Shown here: in pieces, positions 1 to 8,754 of the stretch
Layout: every line of letters begins with the position of its first letter
Numbering within the stretch: position 1 is the stretch's first letter
Assembly: GCA_913056195.1 (NCBI GenBank)
Contig: CAJXMF010000006.1
Coordinates: forward strand, 1-64,000
Length of the DNA: 64,000 bases
Direction: 5' to 3'
From: an uncultured Methylococcaceae bacterium
GTDB lineage: Bacteria; Pseudomonadota; Gammaproteobacteria; Methylococcales; Methylomonadaceae
The notes under the pieces: model-generated
Database searches by the model: none
The model's input: only the letters and a program-made list of their open reading frames with translations
What the model was told of the DNA's origin: nothing
Program-made: the position numbers and the translations under genes

Positions 1-66
1 GAAGATGAATAAAAATCCAGCGCAATCCCGGTGGCTTATTTATTACGCGCTACCTTAAACCAAACA

Positions 67-102
67 AAAAAAAAGCGCGATCTATTTCAGACCGCGCTTT
101 TT
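67..102 (-). terminator. Rho-independent terminator after ctaE
   Basis: An inverted repeat (AGCGCG-A-TCT paired with AGA-C-CGCGCT, one mismatch, 6-nt loop) is flanked by an A-run on the left and a T-run on the right, so it can act in both directions. It lies about 20 bp beyond the ctaE stop codon and fits the end of the cytochrome oxidase operon. Bases 1-66 hold nothing I can recognise. Confidence 0.75.
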
Positions 103-121
103 GCAGGCTATATCGGCTTGT

Positions 122-988
122 TTACAGCAAGTAAACGAAGATAAATAAACCTAACCAGACAACATCAACAAAATGCCAATACCAGGCTACCCCTTCAAAA
201 CCAAAGTGATTTTCAGGGGAAAAATGGCCTTTCCAGCTTCTGAACAATATCACGGACAGCATAATAGCGCCGACACAAACATGAAAGCCGTGAAAGCCTG
301 TCAACATAAAAAAGGTTGAGCCATATACACCTGAACCCAGTGTCAGTCCCATTTCATGATACGCTTCATAGTATTCAAATGCTTGCAAGCCAACGAACAG
401 AAAGCCAAGCGCGACGGTTGCAATCAGGCCTTTGATTAACTGATCCCGTTTTTTAGCCAACAAACCATGATGCGCCCAGGTCACAGTGACGCCACTGGTC
501 AATAGAATCAAGGTATTGAGCAAAGGTAATCCAAAGGCTCCCATTGGCTCAAATTCACCCCCAACGTCAGCAGGGCCATTAGTCGGCCATGCTGCTTCAA
601 AACCCTGCCATAATAAGTTAGTTGAACGTCCTGGACCATCCCCTAATCCACCCAACCAGGGTACTGATAAATTTCGGGTATACCATAATGCGCCAAAGAA
701 CGCCCCAAAGAACATGATTTCTGAAAAGATGAACCACATCATCCCCATCCGATATGAAATCCCAACACTGTGATTATACATTCCGGATTCACTTTCGCTC
801 GCTTGCAGCGCAAACCACCCAGCCAGCATCAAAATAAACAATGACAGACCAAAAATCATCATGGTTGGCCCAATCGCTGATCCGTTCAAATAATTGGCAA
901 CCCCTGCCAACATCGTCATCAGACCGAATGTTCCAACAAACGGCCACACCGCCTTATGTGGAACGTAATAAGTATCATGAGTAGACAT
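122..988 (-). CDS. ctaE: Cytochrome c oxidase subunit III
   Basis: Subunit III of the aa3-type haem-copper oxidase, an inner-membrane protein that stabilises the catalytic core and its proton uptake. The 288-aa product has the seven hydrophobic spans expected of the family, an N-terminus reading MSTHDTYYVPHK, and the family-typical stretches FGAFFGALWYTR and GFHGFHVCVGAIM followed by WYWHFVDVVWLGLF at the C-terminus. The ATG is preceded by a GGGGAAGG ribosome-binding site. It is the last gene of the ctaC-ctaD-small ORF-ctaG-ctaE run and is followed by a terminator. Length and motifs are complete, so I see no reason to suspect decay. Confidence 0.97.
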   Translation of the reverse strand: MSTHDTYYVPHKAVWPFVGTFGLMTMLAGVANYLNGSAIGPTMMIFGLSLFILMLAGWFALQASESESGMYNHSVGISYRMGMMWFIFSEIMFFGAFFGALWYTRNLSVPWLGGLGDGPGRSTNLLWQGFEAAWPTNGPADVGGEFEPMGAFGLPLLNTLILLTSGVTVTWAHHGLLAKKRDQLIKGLIATVALGFLFVGLQAFEYYEAYHEMGLTLGSGVYGSTFFMLTGFHGFHVCVGAIMLSVILFRSWKGHFSPENHFGFEGVAWYWHFVDVVWLGLFIFVYLL

Positions 989-1013
989 AAACCTTCCCCT
1001 ATCGTGTTATTGT

Positions 1014-1565
1014 TTACTGATTGCGATCAGTATTATCAAAAAATGTATATGCGAGCGTAATCGTTTTATAGCGTTCAGGCAGTTTTGGGTCAATCACAAA
1101 ACGCACTGGCATGGTTTTCTTTTCATGTGGTGCAAAAGTCTGTTGCGAAAAACAAAAACATTCTGTCTTTTTTAAGTATTCTGCCGCTAAGCCCGGCGAA
1201 ACACTCGGAATCGCTTGCGCGACTAACGGTTTATCGGTTTTATTTTCAGCGATAAAGTTGACGGTATAATACTGCCCCGGATGAATCTTCAACTTCGGCG
1301 TCACCGCATAAAAAGTCATCGGTGTCGATTCATTCAACGAAGTGACAAACTCTATCGTCATCTCCCGGTTTTTATCCACAGGGTATTGCGTTTCCGCCAC
1401 CGCTGTTTCATTGGTTTTTCCATTCAACCCGGTCACATCACAAAGCACATCGTAGAGAGGCACCAAAGCATAACCAAACCCGAACATGGCAACAACAATC
1501 AGTACCAGCTTTCTGACCAGATTCCGGTTTTTTTGTTGTACGTCGTCGTTGTTATGAGCAGTCAT
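1014..1565 (-). CDS. ctaG: Cytochrome c oxidase assembly protein CtaG/Cox11
   Basis: Copper chaperone that delivers Cu to the CuB site of oxidase subunit I. The 183-aa protein has a short cytoplasmic N-terminus, one membrane span (about residues 20-40, LVLIVVAMFGFGYALVPLY) and a periplasmic beta domain. The copper-binding ECFCF motif is present in KKTECFCFSQQTF. The start codon overlaps the stop codon of the 32-aa ORF just upstream (ATGA), so translation is probably coupled. The position between ctaD and ctaE is the usual one in proteobacteria. Confidence 0.96.
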   Translation of the reverse strand: MTAHNNDDVQQKNRNLVRKLVLIVVAMFGFGYALVPLYDVLCDVTGLNGKTNETAVAETQYPVDKNREMTIEFVTSLNESTPMTFYAVTPKLKIHPGQYYTVNFIAENKTDKPLVAQAIPSVSPGLAAEYLKKTECFCFSQQTFAPHEKKTMPVRFVIDPKLPERYKTITLAYTFFDNTDRNQ

Positions 1566-1660
1566 TCGCTAATCACCTTGAGTACAACATTGACATAAAT
1601 CGCAAGCGCAATTCCCGCCAACACAAGGGCTAATAGAATATTTTTAGTTTTTGTCGTCAT
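1562..1660 (-). CDS. 32-aa single-span cytochrome oxidase accessory protein
   Basis: A short ORF encodes MTTKTKNILLALVL followed by a hydrophobic helix and a short tail ending VLKVISE. It starts with ATG at 1660 and ends in TGA overlapping the ctaG start by 4 nt. Its basic N-terminus and single membrane span match the tiny cytochrome oxidase small assembly proteins often found between ctaD and ctaG in beta- and gammaproteobacteria. The call rests on position, size and hydropathy, since the sequence is too short for firm homology by eye. Confidence 0.7.
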   Translation of the reverse strand: MTTKTKNILLALVLAGIALAIYVNVVLKVISE

Positions 1661-1716
1661 TTTATACCTGTCCCCAGCGGCATTTTCCGCCGGGGTTCGC
1701 TATACCCTATAAATAC

Positions 1717-3324
1717 TCAGTCCAGATGCTCAGACGGAATTTTTGTTGGAGGTGTTGTAAACGTATGGTATGGCGCAGGCGATGGCAACGTCCATTCCAG
1801 GCTATGTTTACTCGCATCTTCCCAAACTTCATCAGTTGCTTTCCCTGTTCCACCGCGAATTGTATCGATCACAATGTAAACAAATAACAACTGACTGAAT
1901 CCATAGATAAACGCGCCGATACTGGAAATCATATTCCAGTCTGCAAATTGCACCGCATAATCAGGGATACGTCTTGGCATACCTGCCAATCCCAGAAAAT
2001 GCTGAGGGAAGAACAGGATATTAATTGATATTGCCGACAACCAGAAATGCAATCGAGCAATACGCTCATTATACATATTGCCAGTCCATTTTGGCAGCCA
2101 GAAATAGCCAGCCGCCATCAGAACAAAGATTGATGCTGGTACCAATGTATAGTGGAAATGAGCAACAATAAAATAACTGTCATGGTATTGCAGGTCACTG
2201 GGCGCAATTGACATCATCAGCCCGGTAAAACCTCCAATCGTAAACAACACAACAAAGGCTATCGAAAACAACATGGGGGTTTCAAACGTCATTGACCCTT
2301 TCCACATGGTTGCCGTCCAGTTAAAGATTTTAACGCCAGTTGGAATTGCAATCAGTATGGTGGCATACATGAAATAGAGTTCTCCGGCAATCGGCATACC
2401 CACGGTAAACATATGATGCGCCCACACGATGAACGATAAGAATGCAATAAAGCCTGTCGCCCATACCATTGAGGTATAACCAAACAAAGGTTTACGTGCG
2501 AACACTGGAATGATCGTTGACACCACACCAAAGGTTGGCAAAATCATAATATAAACTTCAGGGTGTCCAAAAAACCAGAAGATATGTTGATATAAAACCG
2601 GATCACCACCACCTGCCGCATCAAAGAAGCTGGTATCAAAGAAACGGTCTGTCAATAACATGGTGACGGCACCCGCGAAAACAGGCATGACCGCAATAAG
2701 CAAAAATGCAGTAATCAACCAGGTCCAGACAAACAATGGCATTTTCATCATGCCCATACCTGGCGCACGCATATTGAAAATAGTGGCAATAATATTAATC
2801 GCCCCCATGATGGACGAAATCCCCAATAAATGTACAGCAAAGATTGCAAATGGAAATGCTTTTCCGGTTTGCAGAACCAACGGCGGATAAAATGTCCATC
2901 CTGCCGCCGGGCCACCACCTTCCATGAACAAGGTACTTGCCATCAGTAAAATACCAGCAACCAGCATCCAGAAACTCATGTTGTTCATGCGCGGCAATGC
3001 CATATCTGGTGCACCGATCATCATTGGAATCATCCAGTTCGCCAAACCCACGAAAGCCGGCATCACGGCACCAAATACCATGACCAATGCATGCATGGTC
3101 GTCATGGAATTAAAGAATTGTGGATCGACAAACTGCAGACCCGGCTCAAACAATTCAGCCCGGATAATCAGCGCCATCGTTCCGCCCACAAAAAACATGA
3201 TTAGCGAAAAGACCAAATACATGGTTCCAATATCTTTATGGTTGGTGGTTATTATCCACCTCAGGATCCCCTTCGCAGGACCATGATCATGATGTTCATC
3301 ATGCTCAGCTATTACAGCAGACAT
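1717..3324 (-). CDS. ctaD: Cytochrome c oxidase subunit I (aa3 type)
   Basis: Catalytic subunit carrying haem a and the haem a3-CuB oxygen-reduction centre. The roughly 535-aa protein has 12 hydrophobic spans and the diagnostic motifs TMHALVMVFGAVMPAF (haem a ligand region), FWFFGHPEVYIMILP (CuB His with cross-linked Tyr), WAHHMFTVGM (CuB histidine pair) and YFIVAHFHYTLV (haem a3 and haem a ligands). The K-channel and the A-family HPEVY pattern mark it as an A-type oxidase. A TTG lies two codons upstream, but the ATG at 3324 follows AGAGG and gives the usual N-terminus. The N-terminal His/Asp cluster HDEHHDHG is variable in the family. Confidence 0.97.
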   Translation of the reverse strand: MSAVIAEHDEHHDHGPAKGILRWIITTNHKDIGTMYLVFSLIMFFVGGTMALIIRAELFEPGLQFVDPQFFNSMTTMHALVMVFGAVMPAFVGLANWMIPMMIGAPDMALPRMNNMSFWMLVAGILLMASTLFMEGGGPAAGWTFYPPLVLQTGKAFPFAIFAVHLLGISSIMGAINIIATIFNMRAPGMGMMKMPLFVWTWLITAFLLIAVMPVFAGAVTMLLTDRFFDTSFFDAAGGGDPVLYQHIFWFFGHPEVYIMILPTFGVVSTIIPVFARKPLFGYTSMVWATGFIAFLSFIVWAHHMFTVGMPIAGELYFMYATILIAIPTGVKIFNWTATMWKGSMTFETPMLFSIAFVVLFTIGGFTGLMMSIAPSDLQYHDSYFIVAHFHYTLVPASIFVLMAAGYFWLPKWTGNMYNERIARLHFWLSAISINILFFPQHFLGLAGMPRRIPDYAVQFADWNMISSIGAFIYGFSQLLFVYIVIDTIRGGTGKATDEVWEDASKHSLEWTLPSPAPYHTFTTPPTKIPSEHLD

Positions 3325-3367
3325 ATTCAATACCTCTTACATTTATTAAATCAGATCGCAAAGAAAG

Positions 3368-4528
3368 TTACTCTTCATCCGTGTCGTCATTTGCAGCCGT
3401 CGCATTTTGCATGGCTGCAATTTCAGATGGTTGAACCATATCCCCTACAGAATTACCCAGTCCATTCCGAATAAACGTGGCTACAGCGGCAAAATCAACC
3501 GCATTCAACATTTGTCCGAAAGCAGGCATCATTCCTTTACCATTGAACATGATTTCAATCTGTTGCTTGATATCACCGGTTACAATCGGGCTACCTTTGA
3601 TGGCAGGAAATGTTCCCGGCATACCTGAACCATCTGGCATGTGACAAGATGCACAGTTATTCGCATAAATCGTTTCACCTTTCGCGACCAGTTCTTCTTG
3701 AGTCCACGATTTCTCGGCTGCATTCGCTTCAGCGGCGGCGGCTTCTTTTTGCTGTTCAACCCATTGCTTATAATCTTCTTTTTCCATCGCAATAACGACG
3801 ATAGGCATAAACCCATGATCCTTACCGCACAGTTCCGCACATTGACCACGGTAAGTGCCAGGCTTTTCGATATAAGTCCAGGCGTCATTAATAAAACCAG
3901 GATTGGCATCTTTTTTCCAGCCCAGATCAGGCACCCACCAGGAGTGGATCACATCAGCCGCGGTGAATAAAAAGCGGATTTTAGTGCGAATAGGCACCAC
4001 GAGTGGATGATCAACATTCAACAAATAATGTGGCACTGTTTTCGGATCAATCCCCGACCCTTTCTGCCGAGCCTTATTACTGGCTTCATCCAGGCTACTG
4101 AAGAAGTGAATGCCATTATCCAGATAGTCATACTCCCATTTCCATTGCCATCCTGTTACCTTGATACTCATGTCGGCATCCTGAACATCATCCATTTCCA
4201 GCATCGTCTTGGTCGCTGGAATCGCCATGCCGATCAGAATTGCCGTCGGGATAATCGTCCAGATGATTTCGACCGTTGTATTATGGTGAAATTGTTCAGC
4301 TTTATGTCCTTTCGATTTACGATGATGATAAATCGAATAGAACATGGTGCAAAATACCCCAATGCCAACAAACACACAAATCCATAAGATAAGCATATGG
4401 AGATCGTGTACATCTTTACTGACTTTTGTAACACCCTCGGTTAAATTGAGCGTGTAATCTGCATGTGCCAAACCCAGCCCGAATATTGACAGAGCCAAGC
4501 CAGCAAACAATTGCCTTGCTTTCTTCAC
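3368..4528 (-). CDS. ctaC: Cytochrome c oxidase subunit II with fused cytochrome c domain (caa3 type)
   Basis: Subunit II accepts electrons at CuA. The 386-aa protein has a signal-like first span (residues 1-23), two membrane spans (about 44-66 and 88-105) and a periplasmic cupredoxin domain with CuA ligands H195, C230, C234, H238 and M241 (CAELCGKDHGFM). A C-terminal class I cytochrome c domain follows, with haem motif CASCH at about 292-296, so the enzyme is of caa3 architecture. The start is GTG preceded by a strong AGGAGG. An acidic tail (NDDTDEE) ends the protein. It is the first gene of the oxidase operon. The roughly 300 bp upstream, to queA, should hold the promoter, but I could not pick it out reliably. 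Confidence 0.96.
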   Translation of the reverse strand: MKKARQLFAGLALSIFGLGLAHADYTLNLTEGVTKVSKDVHDLHMLILWICVFVGIGVFCTMFYSIYHHRKSKGHKAEQFHHNTTVEIIWTIIPTAILIGMAIPATKTMLEMDDVQDADMSIKVTGWQWKWEYDYLDNGIHFFSSLDEASNKARQKGSGIDPKTVPHYLLNVDHPLVVPIRTKIRFLFTAADVIHSWWVPDLGWKKDANPGFINDAWTYIEKPGTYRGQCAELCGKDHGFMPIVVIAMEKEDYKQWVEQQKEAAAAEANAAEKSWTQEELVAKGETIYANNCASCHMPDGSGMPGTFPAIKGSPIVTGDIKQQIEIMFNGKGMMPAFGQMLNAVDFAAVATFIRNGLGNSVGDMVQPSEIAAMQNATAANDDTDEE

Positions 4529-4825
4529 GGAGCAGCCTCCTGGTTTTATTTATTGATAAACTTTAGAATGTAGCGTTGTTTTCTGCCTTTGCAACCTGCT
4601 CCTTCCAAAAACAGGCTTGCATTAACCTACCAGTTTTCCATCAAATGCCACACATTAACCAAGGTATAGTACCGCATCATCCATTTTTAAGCTAGTCGCG
4701 ACACCAGTATTTTTCTACAATCAGATTTTTTCCTACCGTGCGAAAGCCTATTGTTATCACCACAAAAATCACACGATTTCCTTTATATTTCAATGATTTT
4801 TAATGCAAACGATATACCTGACAGC

Positions 4826-5854
4826 TTAATCTAACTGCGTCAAAAACATAGCGTCACCGTAACTAAAGAAACGATAGCGCTGCGACACCGCATGTTGATA
4901 AGCACACATTGTATTATCATAGCCTGCAAAGGCTGAAACCATCATCAACAAGGTGGATTGCGGCAAATGAAAATTAGTTAACAAAGCATCTACTGAGCGA
5001 AACCGATAACCCGGTGTAATAAACAGCTCAGTGTCGCCACACCCCGCTTCAAGCTCACCTTTAGCAGAGGCAGACTCCAGCGCTCGCACCGACGTCGTGC
5101 CAACACAGATCACCCTGCCACCCTGTTTGCGGGTATCTTTGACCGCTGCCACCACCGCACCTGAAACCGAAAAATATTCCTGATGCATCAAATGCTGACT
5201 AAGGTCTTCCACCCGTACCGGTTGAAATGTACCGCTGCCCACATGCAAGGTAACAAAAACTTGCTGAACACCTTTTTCCTGCAACTTTCGCATCATCTCC
5301 TGATCAAAATGCAGCCCGGCTGTCGGCGCCGCAACAGCACCGGCTTGTTCAGCAAATACGGTTTGATAGCGGTCAAGATCCAGTGCCTCATCTTCGCGCT
5401 GAATATAAGGCGGTAACGGAATATGCCCTGCCACTGACAAAATTTCATCCAGTGTGCGATCCCCACAAAATGTTAATTTGAACAAATCATTGTCACGCCC
5501 ATCAACGCGACATTTGAATCCACCTTCCAGTACAATTTCACTGCCTGATTTTGGTGCCTTGCTGGCTTTCACATGAGCAAGCGCTTGTTTTTGATTAATA
5601 ACACGCTCTATCAATATCTCGACCTTGCCGCCACTTGCTTTACGCCCATACAGTCGCGCGGGAATCACCCGTGTATTGTTAAAAACAAGTAAATCCTTAT
5701 CGGTGATTAAATCGATAAAATCCCTAAAATAGCGATCCTGTATATCTCCATTCTGTTTATCCATACACAGCATTCTGGATGCTGTTCTTTCCGTTAAAGG
5801 CCTCTGGGCAATCAAGTCTTCAGGCAACACATAATTAAAATCGCTTTTTTTCAT
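4826..5854 (-). CDS. queA: S-adenosylmethionine:tRNA ribosyltransferase-isomerase
   Basis: Transfers the ribosyl part of SAM to preQ1-tRNA to make epoxyqueuosine in queuosine biosynthesis. The frame opens 30 codons earlier, but the conserved family start is MKKSDFNYVLPEDLIAQRPL, giving 342 aa, the normal length. Recognisable blocks are NNTRVIPARL, GSGTFQPVRVEDL, the TAGLHF motif, and TSVRALES followed by LLTNFHLPQSTLLMMVSAFAG. With this start the gene overlaps the 3' end of the MinD-like gene by 20 nt, so the two are likely co-transcribed. Confidence 0.95.
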   Translation of the reverse strand: MKKSDFNYVLPEDLIAQRPLTERTASRMLCMDKQNGDIQDRYFRDFIDLITDKDLLVFNNTRVIPARLYGRKASGGKVEILIERVINQKQALAHVKASKAPKSGSEIVLEGGFKCRVDGRDNDLFKLTFCGDRTLDEILSVAGHIPLPPYIQREDEALDLDRYQTVFAEQAGAVAAPTAGLHFDQEMMRKLQEKGVQQVFVTLHVGSGTFQPVRVEDLSQHLMHQEYFSVSGAVVAAVKDTRKQGGRVICVGTTSVRALESASAKGELEAGCGDTELFITPGYRFRSVDALLTNFHLPQSTLLMMVSAFAGYDNTMCAYQHAVSQRYRFFSYGDAMFLTQLD

Positions 5855-6881
5855 TTTTTTGATTGAGCAGTTGATAAATTTTTTCCAGCAGCTTCTCACT
5901 ATCGCCAAAAAAACCAGTTCCAAACCGTTTCCGGTAAACATCACCGAGCTGCGCCATTAAATCCTCAAAATGTTGTTTTGAAAACGTTTCATCGTTGACC
6001 ATGTGCATCATCCGTGCAATGGGTTCCTGCACATCATTCTCCTCATGTGGAATATCACTATTCAAATGACGTGATTTCTCAGCCTTCAGGGGCACGGCAT
6101 ATTTCTTCCAGAAATGACTAAAATAAGGCCGCTGCCGTTCATTTTTAAATTGTTTTTTAATGATATCAGCAAGCGCATACAGGCAGCAGCTGACCGATGA
6201 ATCCGGTCGCGCCAAAATGACAGGTTTTTGATTGTTTACTGCACTTTTTAAAGCAGAATCCTCAACTAAATAGCCTAAAAAATTCACTTTCAGATGCAGA
6301 TATTTATCGACCGCCTTTTGAAAACAGAAAAATACTTTCTGACTCCTTCGATAATTTTCCACCCGATTGACCAAAACAAACAAATTTCTTTTTACGCCAT
6401 AACTCCTGAGTATTTTTAACAAGGAGAATGTATCGGTCAGCGATGTAGGTTCTGGCGTCATCACAAAAACCCGATATTGTGACGAGGCGACAAAATACAA
6501 AACATCTTTATGACAACCGGCCGCCGTATCGACAAGAATATAATCAAATTGTCTTTCAAGTTCAGCCAATGCCTCTGTTAATTTTTTACGCTGCTGTTCT
6601 GACAAATCCACACAGCTTCGTACACCGGATGCCGCAGGAACAATCCAAATGTCGCCAGGTGCTTGAATTAAAACATCCTGAATCGTTTTTTCACCATGAA
6701 TAACATGTTTCAAGGTGAATTCAGGTTCTATTTTTAACAGCAGATTGATATTTGCCAATCCGGTATCGGCATCAAATACACAGACTTTTGCATGACGCGC
6801 TAATGCCACACCTAAATTCGCCGCTATATTTGTCTTTCCCACCCCACCCTTGCCACTGGTGATTGCAATGACCGCTGCCAT
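5835..6881 (-). CDS. MinD/ParA-family ATPase (FlhG/YlxH-like)
   Basis: A deviant Walker P-loop NTPase of the MinD/ParA superfamily. The chosen ATG (6881) gives 348 aa starting MAAVIAITSGKGGVGKTN, with Walker A at residues 10-17, the switch region DADTGLANINLLL and the second motif YILVDTAAGC. MinD proteins polymerise on membranes and position cell structures, and FlhG/FleN members count flagella. The extended C-terminus (from about residue 240) is unlike MinD and has no recognisable amphipathic tail. The start overlaps the nspC stop by one base (TGATG), implying translational coupling. No flagellar or min genes are nearby, so the cargo is unknown. Confidence 0.8.
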   Translation of the reverse strand: MAAVIAITSGKGGVGKTNIAANLGVALARHAKVCVFDADTGLANINLLLKIEPEFTLKHVIHGEKTIQDVLIQAPGDIWIVPAASGVRSCVDLSEQQRKKLTEALAELERQFDYILVDTAAGCHKDVLYFVASSQYRVFVMTPEPTSLTDTFSLLKILRSYGVKRNLFVLVNRVENYRRSQKVFFCFQKAVDKYLHLKVNFLGYLVEDSALKSAVNNQKPVILARPDSSVSCCLYALADIIKKQFKNERQRPYFSHFWKKYAVPLKAEKSRHLNSDIPHEENDVQEPIARMMHMVNDETFSKQHFEDLMAQLGDVYRKRFGTGFFGDSEKLLEKIYQLLNQKNEKKRF

Positions 6882-8008
6882 CAGCCGTCTCCCGTATTCC
6901 ATTGTTGATAAAACGCCGCATAACTATCCTGTTTCCAATGCGCGCATGCCTTGCCATTCAAGCCATAAATATCAGGCAATGGATAGCCATTGAAACGATT
7001 GGCCTTTACCAGACTATAGGCCCCGACATCTTTAAAAATAATTTTATCCCCGATTTTCGGCACATGAGCCAAGTCATATTCACCAAATACATCGCCGGCC
7101 AGACAGCTCGACCCCGCCAGAACGACCGCCTGTTCACCCGGTTCTGGAGAAAGAATCGCCGGAGATTTTTGATATTCAAAAACCTCTGGGTGCTGATTTA
7201 CCGAGCTGTCCAGCACGGCAATGTTTTTTCCATCACTTTCAAAACAATCGATGACCTCGGATACCAAAAAGCCCACATCGCCGACAACAGCCTTGCCGGG
7301 CTCGATAAAAACATCCACCTTAAATTGCCGCCGCAAAGCCTGTATCAGCGCGATAAAAGCCGAATAATCATTCAGTTGCGGATAAAGATAACCGCCACCT
7401 AAATTTATCCATTGAAGCTGTGACCTGTTATTTGTCAATAAGCCCTGCATCCGCGCGATGGTTTTCTGCATAGGCTTGACTGTTTTACAGGAAAAAACCG
7501 TATGCCAATGCAATCCTTGAATATTTGTCGGCAATCCACGCTGTTCAAGTGCCCTGATATCGACACCAAGCTTGGAAACAGGCCGACATGGGTCGAAGCG
7601 ATTATCGTCGAGAAACGATAGCTTGGGGTTGACCCGTAAGCCACACGAAACAGATTCAAGTTTAGAGCCAAGTCTTTGCTGTTGCGACAAGGAGTTAAAA
7701 CTGATATGCGTGCAAATCTGTGCGAGTTCTTCACATTCATCGACTCGCATACCGGGCGTCGTCAAATGAATATCGCCGGCTCCCGCCAATATCGCTGCAG
7801 CAACACGCGCTTCAAACAAAGAGCTGACCGAAAATCCATCCACATAAGCTAATGTCTGCTCCAATACGGCTTGCAATGGCAACGCCTTGATCGAATAGAG
7901 TAATTTGCAGCCACTCGCACGCTTCAACGCAGCCAACGCGATCAGATTATGCGCCAATTTTTGCTGATCGATGACAAAAGCCGGTGTCCGTATGTCAACA
8001 GAGTCAAT
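6881..8008 (-). CDS. nspC: Carboxynorspermidine decarboxylase, apparent non-canonical start
   Basis: PLP enzyme of the alanine-racemase fold that decarboxylates carboxyspermidine or carboxynorspermidine to the polyamine. Conserved parts include LLYSIKALPLQAVLEQ (PLP lysine), LHWHTVFSC, INLGGGYLYP, FIEPGKAVVGD and SSCLAGDVFGEYDL. The first ordinary start is a TTG at 7957 (358 aa). However, the codons upstream of it read IRTPAFVIDQQK, the expected N-terminal strand of the family, so translation must begin further upstream. No in-frame ATG, GTG or TTG exists there before a stop. Candidates are ATT at 8008 (used here, 375 aa) and CTG at 8032, which follows GAGAAGG by about nine bases and would overlap the cyclo-ligase stop. 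The partner carboxynorspermidine dehydrogenase is not in the window. Confidence 0.85.
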   Translation of the reverse strand: MDSVDIRTPAFVIDQQKLAHNLIALAALKRASGCKLLYSIKALPLQAVLEQTLAYVDGFSVSSLFEARVAAAILAGAGDIHLTTPGMRVDECEELAQICTHISFNSLSQQQRLGSKLESVSCGLRVNPKLSFLDDNRFDPCRPVSKLGVDIRALEQRGLPTNIQGLHWHTVFSCKTVKPMQKTIARMQGLLTNNRSQLQWINLGGGYLYPQLNDYSAFIALIQALRRQFKVDVFIEPGKAVVGDVGFLVSEVIDCFESDGKNIAVLDSSVNQHPEVFEYQKSPAILSPEPGEQAVVLAGSSCLAGDVFGEYDLAHVPKIGDKIIFKDVGAYSLVKANRFNGYPLPDIYGLNGKACAHWKQDSYAAFYQQWNTGDG

Positions 8009-8024
8009 GATCCGTATTGTTTTC

Positions 8025-8630
8025 TTATCCAGGGTAAACCGCCTTCTCGGTAATCACGTTATGCATATAAACATCATGCGCAGCCATCGGTATTTTTTCA
8101 ACCAGCTGACTTTCGAAACACACACCAACTATCCGCGTATCAGATCTAACCGTCTGTAAAAGGCGATCATAATAGCCGGCACCATTGCCTAAACGCCCCC
8201 CGTTACGATCAAATACAACACCTGGCGTCATAATCATATCTAATTCTTCTACCCTTACTCTTTTTTTTGCATCCCCCCACTTATTCCGCGGTGGCTCCAA
8301 AATGCCCCACATACCAGGGACTAACTCTTCAAGCTGATTCAACAACCATAACCCCAATACTTTATGACCTGTTTCATCTTCCGTACAATACGGCACTACA
8401 ATTCGTTTCGAGGTCTTAAGTTGTTCCCGTAACGCATCAAGCGTTTGCACTTCAGTCCGGCAATGCACATACCACATCACCGTTTCAGCAGACAGGTATT
8501 CAGATTGCTTCACAAATTGACGGCATATCACATGACTCAACAACGCCTTATCGGCTTGCTGTTGTCGCTGTCTATACCCCCATTGGCGCAATGATTCTTT
8601 ATCTGGCAATCGGTTATTGTCATGATTCAT
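8025..8630 (-). CDS. fau: 5-formyltetrahydrofolate cyclo-ligase
   Basis: ATP-dependent conversion of 5-formyl-THF to 5,10-methenyl-THF, a salvage step of folate one-carbon metabolism in the cytosol. About 201 aa, the usual size. The C-terminal signature is clear: MIMTPGVVFDRNGGRLGNG followed by AGYYDRLL. A GTG two codons upstream (8636) is an alternative start. It is the first gene of the minus-strand run fau-nspC-minD-like-queA and diverges from mtdB across about 120 bp. 6S RNA often lies beside this gene in gammaproteobacteria, but there is no room for it upstream here. Confidence 0.92.
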   Translation of the reverse strand: MNHDNNRLPDKESLRQWGYRQRQQQADKALLSHVICRQFVKQSEYLSAETVMWYVHCRTEVQTLDALREQLKTSKRIVVPYCTEDETGHKVLGLWLLNQLEELVPGMWGILEPPRNKWGDAKKRVRVEELDMIMTPGVVFDRNGGRLGNGAGYYDRLLQTVRSDTRIVGVCFESQLVEKIPMAAHDVYMHNVITEKAVYPG

Positions 8631-8696
8631 ACCCACTATAATAACGATTTACGGACTTATTCGCCTACCCTTGATTTACAGCGCCCCACTAAAACA

Positions 8697-8725
8697 TGTA
8701 AACGATATCATTTTTCTTCTATAAT
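8697..8725 (+). promoter_or_regulatory. Candidate sigma-70 promoter of mtdB
   Basis: A perfect TATAAT at 8720-8725 lies 30 bp before the mtdB start. The matching -35 position (8697-8702, TGTAAA) is weak. A GAGG ribosome-binding site follows five bases before the ATG. The -10 match is what I see; promoter function is inferred. Confidence 0.4.
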
Positions 8726-8754
8726 AGGATGTTAAATAAGCACGCGAGGTTAAC

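Noticed and set aside
6300-6330. VDKYLHLK in the MinD-like ATPase as a possible KYL motif
   Set aside because: A lone copy inside a folded domain; no repeat and no linker context.
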